From Pseudomonadota bacterium (lineage in GTDB: Bacteria > Pseudomonadota > Gammaproteobacteria > UBA6186 > Azoamicaceae), in contig JAJZUR010000044.1 in assembly GCA_021848375.1 (NCBI GenBank), forward strand, positions 1 to 11,654: a stretch of 11,654 nt of DNA, written 5' to 3'. Below, piece after piece: positions 5,039-11,654 of the stretch. The notes beneath the pieces were generated by a model. It made no database searches. It saw only the letters and a program-made list of their open reading frames with translations, and was not told where the DNA came from. Made by a program: the position numbers and the translations under genes. Positions within the stretch are counted from its first letter, which is position 1. Each line of letters opens with the position of its first letter.

Positions 5039-8000
5039 ATGGAAACAAAAGTACCAGAAAAATTAACCATACCGGTTACTTCATCTATTAATGATATTGA
5101 ATATCTCACGATGCAAGGGGGGGGGCGTAAGGGGACCGCCTATGTTGGGGCAGTAGAAGAATTAGAGGTGCAAGGACTTCTTGCTCAAATAAAGGAAGTT
5201 GCTGGTAGTTCAGCTGGAGGGCTGATGTCCATTCTCTTAGCCGTTGGTTATAACGCTGCTGAAGTTCGTGAACTAATGCTTGACATGGATTTCAAGATGC
5301 TACAGGACAAAAGAGAGCTGGGTTGGGTTGAGTCTACACATCTAGGAGATGTTGTAAAAGCCACCAGCGGTGTTGCGACTGGTATCAAAGACGCTATAGG
5401 AGGAATAACGCAAATTCCCATTCTGGGGAGCATGTTAGGCGTTGCAGCTGCTCAGCCCATACAAGTCATTAATAAGGTAGCAGAGGTTGCGGCTAAGTCA
5501 GCCGATGTGATTTCTGTCGCAAGTAAAGCAGAAGAAGTGGTTGGCCTTGCTTTGGGTACAGGTTTAGGGCTTTGGGAAGGCGAGGCAATGCTTTCTTGGC
5601 TAGCTGAGGTAGTGGCGCGTAAAACAGGGAACCCGAACATTACGTTTGGGCAGCTTGCAGAGTTAGCAGAAGTCAGTGGTAGTCCTTTTAAAAAACTCAT
5701 TTTAACAGGTTCTAATCTTACCGATGGCCTTTTGCAATATTTTAATGCCGAAAATACTCCCGACATGCCGATTATTGTAGCCGCACGTATTTCCGCAAGT
5801 TTCCCTGGGGGTTATAAACCCGTTATCACGGTTGAAAAGGACAAAGATGGAAAGGAAAAGAAAACAGTTTGGGTTGATGGTGGCTTGTTAGAAAACTTGC
5901 CAGATGTTTTTAACAAACTCCCTTACTTAACACCTGATCGTGACAATGGACATGGCGGCAATAAAAAAGCCTTTGCATTATCCCTGATTACACCGGAAGA
6001 AAAAGCAGAACTTGAAGCAGGGCGACAGATTCAAAGGATGCACCAACATCTCGGCGCTATCGTTTCAACCAAGTTTTCTGAAGAAGGACTTGTGCAAAAG
6101 TATGGTCAAAACATTGCAAGGATAGATACAGTGGGGGTGGGCACGCTGGAATTTAAGTTACCGCCGGAAAAAGAAAAAAAATTAGTTCAATCCGGAACAG
6201 ATACCGTACACACAGCCATTGAATCTATATTAAAGTCAGAGGAAAAAGTTAAGCCATATGATTCATATTCAGATGAAGAATTAGTAAGAATCATTACAGA
6301 ACTTCAACATGATACAGATGGGGCGAATAAGAAAAAAGCGCTACCCTATATAAAAGTATTGAATGGTCGTAATATCAGCGAGAAACGTCTTGAGGAATTA
6401 AATTTAAAAGCAGAACAAGACTATCAAAGAATAATCAAATTAAAAGATCCACGCAATTACTCTGATGGCGAGTTGACAAAACTCTGCGCTGATAAAAGAA
6501 GTGTCTTGATGAGTGTTGAACTTGAGCTGCAGGGATCAGTTGCGCAATTAAAACTCGCCAAAGCAGCATTAGAATATAATGCTAAACAATTGCATCAAGA
6601 ATTCAAGCAAAATAAGGAATTCCAGGAACAGTTGCAAGAATTGTTGAAACAAGAAGAAGCTCTCAATGCGATTATGTTGTTTAAGGCTGATCCCAGGAAG
6701 GGTGCACAGAGAGAAAATTTAAAAAAACAAGAAAAAGAATTATTGGATGTGCTGAAAAAATCGTACGATAAAATTATTAATGATTATGGTAATAACCCTT
6801 TGTTAAAAGGATTCTTTGAAAGTCTAAAAGAAGACAGGGAAAATCCTGACTTTAAAATACCCACTACTGAAGAGGCATTAATAGCATATTGTGATAAAGA
6901 CATTAAACAATGTGATGATTTGCTTAAGGGAGCTGAACACGAGGCAGCGAAAGGAATTCATCAGTTAAATTCATTTCGACATCATCAGGCTGGTTTCGAA
7001 AAAAGAACAGATAAAGATAAAAAGCATGCAGCGTTATTAAAGCTAAGATTGGAAATTGATCATGCTATTCTTCGAAAAACCACTTTTATTATAAAGTTGA
7101 ATCACTTTTTAACACAAAAAGCACCCAAGATAAAACCGCTTATTACGCCCTGTTTGAAAGCGCTTGGTGTAATATCTTTCATCTGTACATTACCGCTCGC
7201 CCTACCAGCTGTTCCTATTGCTTTAGCGATTCGTAAATTTGCCAAAGATACAGATACTAAAGAAACCGCTAATAATGTGGTTCGATTTTTCAAAAAATCG
7301 GATATTGACAGAGATGAAAAGTTGAGAGCTTTTAGAGATGTCATCAATCAATGTGTAAAAGTCATGCAAAAAAATTATGTAACAGCGGACAATAGTGAAG
7401 AGACCTATTTGCATCGGCTGCACACTATATATATGAAAAATAGCGGAATAGATTTGGAAACAATAATGAAGAGGAAGGTTGATGAATCCAGTAAAGATTT
7501 TAAGGAGCGGGTTAATAAAGTGAAGAGCCAGTTGGAATCCGCCGCTAGAAATCCAGAAGTAGAGGCAGAAGACAAAGACAAAATATCAGTATATGAGATG
7601 TTGCGAGAAGATGAACAAGCCGCTGTTGAGCATAATATTGCTGAATTTAGGAAACAAATTGAACATGATATAAAATTGGTGAACATAAGTGAAGCGTCAA
7701 ATAACAATATGATGCAAGCAAAAAATAGAGAGCAAGAGACGAAAAATATAGATCAAGAAGATTTGCGTGGTTTGGATAGGAAAATGAAGGATAAAGAAAA
7801 ATTAACAAAAGAAGAAGTAGAGCGATATCTGAAAGCTTGTAAATCGCTCGAACGAGAATTACCAAAAATGTTTTTAGAAATAAATGCTAATATTTTAGAA
7901 GTAATTGAAAGAGAGCAGAATGCTAAAGATAAGCAGCGTATACATGAACTGAGGGAGACTAAACAACAAGAGGAAATTGGGTCTGCACTTCAACATTTTA

Positions 8001-8071
8001 AACGAAAAAGGCAAGAGCATAACCGACAGAGAACAGATAATAGTAGGCCAAATAAACCTAAAGCTCATTAA
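5039..8071 (+). CDS. large patatin-like phospholipase with long helical C-terminal region
   Basis: This 1010-aa protein carries an N-terminal patatin domain (about residues 20-395), the fold of serine acyl hydrolases that cleave membrane phospholipids. The oxyanion loop is GGGRKG (27-32), the nucleophile elbow GSSAG (57-61, Ser59) and the catalytic Asp is in WVDGG (278-282, Asp280), with RISASFPGGYKPV (250-262) matching the conserved segment before it, so the dyad is intact. Between elbow and Asp lies an unusually long Gly/Ala/Val-rich insert (about 108-180). Residues 400-1010 match no family I know: charged, mostly helical or coiled-coil, with a repeated YSD(E/G)EL motif (410-415, 474-479) and a hydrophobic segment at about 700-731. 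There is no signal peptide and the tail is basic (NKPKAH). ATG-5039 has AAAGAGG eight bases upstream. Nine consecutive G bases (5117-5125) encode the oxyanion glycines. Size and layout recall patatin effectors of intracellular bacteria, but secretion is not shown here. Confidence 0.9.
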   Translation: METKVPEKLTIPVTSSINDIEYLTMQGGGRKGTAYVGAVEELEVQGLLAQIKEVAGSSAGGLMSILLAVGYNAAEVRELMLDMDFKMLQDKRELGWVESTHLGDVVKATSGVATGIKDAIGGITQIPILGSMLGVAAAQPIQVINKVAEVAAKSADVISVASKAEEVVGLALGTGLGLWEGEAMLSWLAEVVARKTGNPNITFGQLAELAEVSGSPFKKLILTGSNLTDGLLQYFNAENTPDMPIIVAARISASFPGGYKPVITVEKDKDGKEKKTVWVDGGLLENLPDVFNKLPYLTPDRDNGHGGNKKAFALSLITPEEKAELEAGRQIQRMHQHLGAIVSTKFSEEGLVQKYGQNIARIDTVGVGTLEFKLPPEKEKKLVQSGTDTVHTAIESILKSEEKVKPYDSYSDEELVRIITELQHDTDGANKKKALPYIKVLNGRNISEKRLEELNLKAEQDYQRIIKLKDPRNYSDGELTKLCADKRSVLMSVELELQGSVAQLKLAKAALEYNAKQLHQEFKQNKEFQEQLQELLKQEEALNAIMLFKADPRKGAQRENLKKQEKELLDVLKKSYDKIINDYGNNPLLKGFFESLKEDRENPDFKIPTTEEALIAYCDKDIKQCDDLLKGAEHEAAKGIHQLNSFRHHQAGFEKRTDKDKKHAALLKLRLEIDHAILRKTTFIIKLNHFLTQKAPKIKPLITPCLKALGVISFICTLPLALPAVPIALAIRKFAKDTDTKETANNVVRFFKKSDIDRDEKLRAFRDVINQCVKVMQKNYVTADNSEETYLHRLHTIYMKNSGIDLETIMKRKVDESSKDFKERVNKVKSQLESAARNPEVEAEDKDKISVYEMLREDEQAAVEHNIAEFRKQIEHDIKLVNISEASNNNMMQAKNREQETKNIDQEDLRGLDRKMKDKEKLTKEEVERYLKACKSLERELPKMFLEINANILEVIEREQNAKDKQRIHELRETKQQEEIGSALQHFKRKRQEHNRQRTDNSRPNKPKAH
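5117..5125 (+). repeat. G9 homopolymer in the patatin oxyanion-hole codons
   Basis: Nine consecutive G bases form the three GGG codons for Gly27-29. With ten G the frame reads GCG TAA and stops at once; with eight G it stops at a TAG about ten codons later. This is the layout of a phase-variable contingency tract, although GGG glycine codons are also common elsewhere in this gene. Confidence 0.6.
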
Positions 8072-8096
8072 AAAGTTTCCGCAATCACATACACTA

Positions 8097-8105
8097 TGTT
8101 ATGCT
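8097..8105 (+). promoter_or_regulatory. candidate extended -10 promoter for mfd
   Basis: TGT followed by TATGCT (8100-8105) matches the TGn extended -10 pattern with a four-of-six hexamer; the -35 region is poor (TTTCCG, three of six at 18 bases). Transcription would begin near 8112, putting the hairpins below at the very start of the mfd leader. Weak evidence. Confidence 0.25.
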
Positions 8106-8107
8106 AA

Positions 8108-8140
8108 GCTAATTTTTAGCCTAAATAGGCTAATTTTTAG
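8108..8140. repeat. direct repeat GCTAATTTTTAG x2, 21-bp period
   Basis: GCTAATTTTTAG occurs at 8108-8119 and again, identical, at 8129-8140, starting 21 bp apart. Each copy is itself near-palindromic (GCTAA/TTAGC for the first), and together they build alternative hairpins just before mfd. Confidence 0.7.
8116..8138 (+). terminator. possible rho-independent terminator or attenuator before mfd
   Basis: TTAGCCT (8116-8122) pairs with AGGCTAA (8127-8133) around an AAAT loop, followed by TTTTT (8134-8138). The seven-pair stem has three G-C pairs, weak for a terminator. It may end the patatin transcript 45 bases after the stop. Only 23 bases remain before the mfd start, so any mfd transcript beginning upstream must read through it. 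Confidence 0.4.
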
Positions 8141-8161
8141 AAAATCAACTTAGGAATAACC

Positions 8162-11100
8162 ATGTGTCCTCTCGGTTTGGAACATTTTGACAATTTTCCT
8201 TTACCAACAAAGCCTGCTCAAAAGACGCTTTTGGGCTCCCTTTTAGGGGGCGGGTTGCCCTTAGCTTTAGCGCATGCCGCTCGAAGGCATCCTGGGGTGA
8301 TGGTTATAATCGCACGAGATCCGGTGATTGCCTCCAAACTTGAATGGGAACTGAAATTCTTCTTAAAAGATATTCCTGTCTTAAGTTTTCCTGATTGGGA
8401 AACACTGCCATACGATACTTTTTCTCCTCATCGCGATATTATTTCTGAACGCTTGTTAACACTGTATCAATTGCCTGATTTAAAAAAAGGCATATTAATC
8501 GTTTCAATTTCAACACTGATGCATCGGCTTTGTCCTAAAGACTATCTACTCCAAAATACGGTCTGGTTAAAAAAAGGACAAATATTTGATTTATCCGTTA
8601 TGCGCAAACGTTTAGAAGAAGCCGGCTATCGTTGCGTACCAGAGGTCTTAGAACATGGTGAATTTGCAGTCCGAGGATCTATTTTAGATTTGTTTCCAAT
8701 GGGAAGTGAAAAGCCATTCAGAATTGATTTATTTGATAATGAAATCGATTCTATACGCAATTTTGAAGTCGAAACGCAGCGTTCTCTAAATAAATTAGAG
8801 GCTGTGCAGTTATTGCCTGCTCGAGAATTTCCATTAAATACAGAAGGGATCACGAATTTTAGAACGCGATTTCGGGATCATTTTGAAGGCGATCCGCGGC
8901 AGTGTTCTTTGTATTTAGACGTTAGTGAAGGCAATGATTCACCGGGATTAGAGTATTATTTGCCGTTATTTTTTATGAATACCAGTGATATATTTCAATA
9001 TTGTCCAGAAAATACGCTGGTTGCGGCCGTGGAAGATATTGGCGCTGCTGCGGATCAATTTTGGGAAGACGTCAAAACGCGCTATGATCAGTATGGACAT
9101 GATCGTTTACGGCCGATATTATCACCAAAAGAACTTTTTTTACAACCAACTGAAATAATGGCGGAAATCAACCGCTTTCCAAGACTTCAGTTAACCAAAG
9201 AACGCGTAGCGGAAAAATTAGGCACGATTAATTTACCTGTTACTGACTTACCGCCGCTTTTTATGGAAGCAAAACAAGAACAACCGTTGCAGCAGTTAAT
9301 CTCTTTTTTAGAGAATTTTAAAGGTCGAGTACTATTTTGCGTAGAAAGCCCTGGTCGGCGCGAGGTGTTAAAAGAAATACTTATGCCGATTGCTTGTCGA
9401 CCGAAGGAAATAGACAGCTGGTCTGAATTTTTAGCGACAACGGAAACTGTTTCTATCGTCATTGCGCCAATTGAAGAGGGCATGTTACTGGAAGGCTCAA
9501 TTGCCATTATCACGGAATCCGTATTGCTCGGCCCGCGCGTTATGCAGCGCCGGTTACGCAAAGCTCGTAAAGCATTGTTTGATATGGAGGTGCAAAGTCT
9601 TGCCGAATTAACCATCGGAGCACCTGTGGTGCATATGGATTATGGCATTGGCCGTTATCAAGGATTAACGCATTTAACGTTATCGAGTGTAGAAGGAGAA
9701 TTTGTTACCCTTGAATATGAAGGGGGTGATAAATTGTTTGTTCCTGTATCTTCCCTACACTTAATCAGCCGCTATAGTGGGGTGGATTTAGAGCATGCAC
9801 CGCTGCATCGCTTGGGCAGCGAGCAATGGCAAAAAGCCAAACAAAAAGCTGTTGAACAGGCAGCCGATGTGGCCGCTGAATTATTAGAGATTTATGCGCA
9901 TCGAGAAGCCAAAAAGGGTTTTGCTTTTCCAAAACCCGATGAACACTATGAAGCTTTCTGTGCCGGATTTCCGTTTGAAGAAACCTTTGATCAGCAGCGG
10001 GCAATTGATGATGTAATAGCGGATTTGCTCTCCGATCGGCCTATGGATCGAGTAGTTTGCGGGGATGTTGGTTTTGGTAAAACAGAAGTAGCGCTGAGAG
10101 CTGCTTTTATTGCAGTACAGGGGGGTAAACAGGTAGCTGTGCTTGTCCCGACGACTTTGCTCGCGGAGCAACATTTTCAAACCTTTAGTGATCGTTTTTC
10201 AGGATTTCCCATCAAAATAGAGGTGATATCACGTTTTAGATCTGCAAAAGAGCAAGCAGCCATTAGAGCACAAATCCTTGCTGGAAAAATCGACATCTTA
10301 ATTGGTACCCATAAAATTTTGCAAGAAAAATTGCAATTTAAGTCTTTAGGGTTGTTGATCATTGATGAAGAACATCGATTTGGCGTTAAACAAAAAGAAG
10401 CATTTAAAAAAATGCGTGCAGAAGTCGATATTTTAACCCTAACGGCAACGCCTATTCCCAGAACTTTAAACATGGCAATGGGGGGATTACGGGATCTTTC
10501 CATAATCGCCACTCCTCCAGCAAAGCGACTTGCGATTAAAACCTTTGTCAGAGAAAGGCAAATGGCGTTAATTGAAGAAGCGATTTCTCGAGAACTTCAT
10601 CGCGGGGGTCAAGTTTACTATTTACATAATTCCATTGATACCATTGAACGGGAAGCGCATTTATTAGAAACATTGATCCCCATGGCTCGCATTGCCATTG
10701 CGCATGGGCAAATGCCAGAAAAACAATTAGAACAGGTAATGACCGATTTCTATCACCGCCGTAGTAACGTATTGGTTTGTACAACGATCATTGAAACCGG
10801 TATTGATATCCCAACAGCAAATACCATCATCATTGATCGTGCAGATAAATTTGGTTTAGCACAATTACATCAATTGCGAGGCAGAGTGGGAAGATCTCAT
10901 CATCAAGCTTATGCCTATTGCTTAATACCAAAGGATGCGAAAATTAGTAAGGATGCAGTTAAGCGCCTAGAGGCATTGTCTATGTTGGAAGAATTGGGAT
11001 CGGGTTTTTCATTGGCTACCCATGATTTGGAGATCCGCGGCGCAGGTGAATTACTGGGGGATTCACAAAGCGGTAATATTCAAACCATTGGTTTTCAATT

Positions 11101-11620
11101 ATACATGGAATTATTAGAAGAAGCGGTGAAGACACTGCGCAGCGGCGGAGAAATCAATAAAGATCTTTCTTTAAAAAGAGGAGTAGAAATTGATTTACAG
11201 ATCCCGGCGTTTATTCCGGAATCTTATATACCAGATGTGCATTCAAGATTAGTTTTATATAAACGCCTATCTAAATGCAAAAACCTAACAATGATAGAAG
11301 ATTTATCCGTTGAAATGATCGATCGATTTGGCTTATTGCCAGCCCAGACCCAAAATTTATTTAAAATCACTGAAATAAAATGTCATGCAGAAGCTCTAGG
11401 TATTATTAAAATTGACGCAGGTCCTAAGGGCGGACGGTTTGAATTCAGTAAAAACCCCAAGGTAGATCCAGCAAAGATTATAGGATTGATCCAAAAGCAG
11501 CCGATGCAATATCGATTAGAAGGCCCTCAGAAATTAAGATTTATGATGGATTTGATTGATGTGAATCTTATAGTTAAAGAAGTTCAAGGAATAATAAACG
11601 AGATCAAATATCCTCTTTAA
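8162..11620 (+). CDS. mfd: transcription-repair coupling factor Mfd
   Basis: This 1152-aa protein is a complete Mfd (E. coli: 1148 aa). Mfd is an ATP-driven translocase that removes RNA polymerase stalled at DNA damage and recruits UvrA to start nucleotide excision repair. Domains in order: UvrB-like N-terminal module (about 1-340, with ADWETLPYDSFSPH-type sequence at 77-90 and RGSILDLFPMGSE at 171-183), RNA-polymerase-interacting domain (about 480-545, VHMDYGIGRY then LFVPVSSLHLISRYSG), helicase lobes with Walker A GDVGFGKTE (634-642), DEEH box (735-738), TATP (761-764) and motif VI QLRGRVGRS (903-911), the following ATHDLEIRGAGELLG segment, and a C-terminal autoinhibitory domain (about 1000-1152). 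No key residue is missing. The ATG is supported by AGGAA at 8152-8156, five bases upstream. It follows the patatin gene by 90 bases that hold repeats and hairpins. It is the most confidently identified gene here. Confidence 0.99.
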   Translation: MCPLGLEHFDNFPLPTKPAQKTLLGSLLGGGLPLALAHAARRHPGVMVIIARDPVIASKLEWELKFFLKDIPVLSFPDWETLPYDTFSPHRDIISERLLTLYQLPDLKKGILIVSISTLMHRLCPKDYLLQNTVWLKKGQIFDLSVMRKRLEEAGYRCVPEVLEHGEFAVRGSILDLFPMGSEKPFRIDLFDNEIDSIRNFEVETQRSLNKLEAVQLLPAREFPLNTEGITNFRTRFRDHFEGDPRQCSLYLDVSEGNDSPGLEYYLPLFFMNTSDIFQYCPENTLVAAVEDIGAAADQFWEDVKTRYDQYGHDRLRPILSPKELFLQPTEIMAEINRFPRLQLTKERVAEKLGTINLPVTDLPPLFMEAKQEQPLQQLISFLENFKGRVLFCVESPGRREVLKEILMPIACRPKEIDSWSEFLATTETVSIVIAPIEEGMLLEGSIAIITESVLLGPRVMQRRLRKARKALFDMEVQSLAELTIGAPVVHMDYGIGRYQGLTHLTLSSVEGEFVTLEYEGGDKLFVPVSSLHLISRYSGVDLEHAPLHRLGSEQWQKAKQKAVEQAADVAAELLEIYAHREAKKGFAFPKPDEHYEAFCAGFPFEETFDQQRAIDDVIADLLSDRPMDRVVCGDVGFGKTEVALRAAFIAVQGGKQVAVLVPTTLLAEQHFQTFSDRFSGFPIKIEVISRFRSAKEQAAIRAQILAGKIDILIGTHKILQEKLQFKSLGLLIIDEEHRFGVKQKEAFKKMRAEVDILTLTATPIPRTLNMAMGGLRDLSIIATPPAKRLAIKTFVRERQMALIEEAISRELHRGGQVYYLHNSIDTIEREAHLLETLIPMARIAIAHGQMPEKQLEQVMTDFYHRRSNVLVCTTIIETGIDIPTANTIIIDRADKFGLAQLHQLRGRVGRSHHQAYAYCLIPKDAKISKDAVKRLEALSMLEELGSGFSLATHDLEIRGAGELLGDSQSGNIQTIGFQLYMELLEEAVKTLRSGGEINKDLSLKRGVEIDLQIPAFIPESYIPDVHSRLVLYKRLSKCKNLTMIEDLSVEMIDRFGLLPAQTQNLFKITEIKCHAEALGIIKIDAGPKGGRFEFSKNPKVDPAKIIGLIQKQPMQYRLEGPQKLRFMMDLIDVNLIVKEVQGIINEIKYPL

Positions 11621-11654
11621 CAAGATATTGTAATAACAAATGTGCATTACTCAT

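Noticed and set aside
5039..8071. CBASS anti-phage effector (CapV-type patatin)
   Set aside because: CapV proteins are much shorter, and no nucleotide cyclase, E1/E2-like or JAB gene lies beside this one. The two neighbours do not resemble any CBASS component.
11604..11654. Minus-strand frame MSNAHLLLQYLVKEDI at the right edge
   Set aside because: Only 16 codons are visible before a stop. It could be the C-terminus of a convergent gene or chance; the window ends before this can be judged.
1..11654. CRISPR array, tRNA, rRNA or insertion sequence
   Set aside because: No regularly spaced repeats, tRNA-like cloverleaf, rRNA segment, transposase or terminal inverted repeats were seen on either strand.

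Overview
The window looks like a stretch of chromosome from an AT-rich gammaproteobacterium. Mfd, RecJ and a YbiT-type ABC-F protein all read as gammaproteobacterial, and Mfd is collinear with the E. coli protein over its full length. A very large patatin-type phospholipase with a long charged helical tail, plus a small protein with a Dot/Icm-like C-terminus, points towards the Legionellales (Legionella, Coxiella, Aquicella, Berkiella or Rickettsiella relatives). That placement is inferred from protein style. No species-level marker such as rRNA is present.

Layout. Positions 1-1514 (+) hold an ABC-F ATPase that runs in from outside the window. Positions 1529-1906 (-) hold a small Mth938/DUF498-domain protein, convergent with the ABC-F gene. 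Positions 1946-3721 (+) hold a divergent RecJ-like DHH exonuclease, which shares a 39-base divergent promoter gap with the DUF498 gene. Positions 3711-4799 (-) hold a two-gene operon of unrecognised proteins (185 aa then 173 aa). The end of the 173-aa gene overlaps the end of recJ by 11 bases. Positions 4800-5038 are a divergent regulatory gap with a 29-bp interrupted palindrome and phased T-tract/TTAA elements. Positions 5039-8071 (+) hold a 1010-aa patatin-like phospholipase. Positions 8072-8161 carry repeats and mutually exclusive hairpins. Positions 8162-11620 (+) hold complete mfd. The last 34 bases carry no supportable gene.

How it fits together. ABC-F, RecJ and Mfd are housekeeping functions in translation and DNA repair: Mfd couples stalled RNA polymerase to excision repair, and RecJ trims single-stranded DNA. 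Between recJ and mfd lies a block of about 4.4 kb (3711-8071) that looks accessory: two orphan genes divergent from a patatin enzyme with an intact catalytic dyad, an unusual hydrophobic insert and a large helical tail with a second hydrophobic segment. A nine-G run sits exactly in the oxyanion-hole codons of the patatin gene. Gain or loss of one G would stop translation within a few codons, so this enzyme is a candidate for on/off phase variation. The most interesting hypothesis is that this block encodes host-directed or membrane-directed effector-like proteins under a shared divergent control region.
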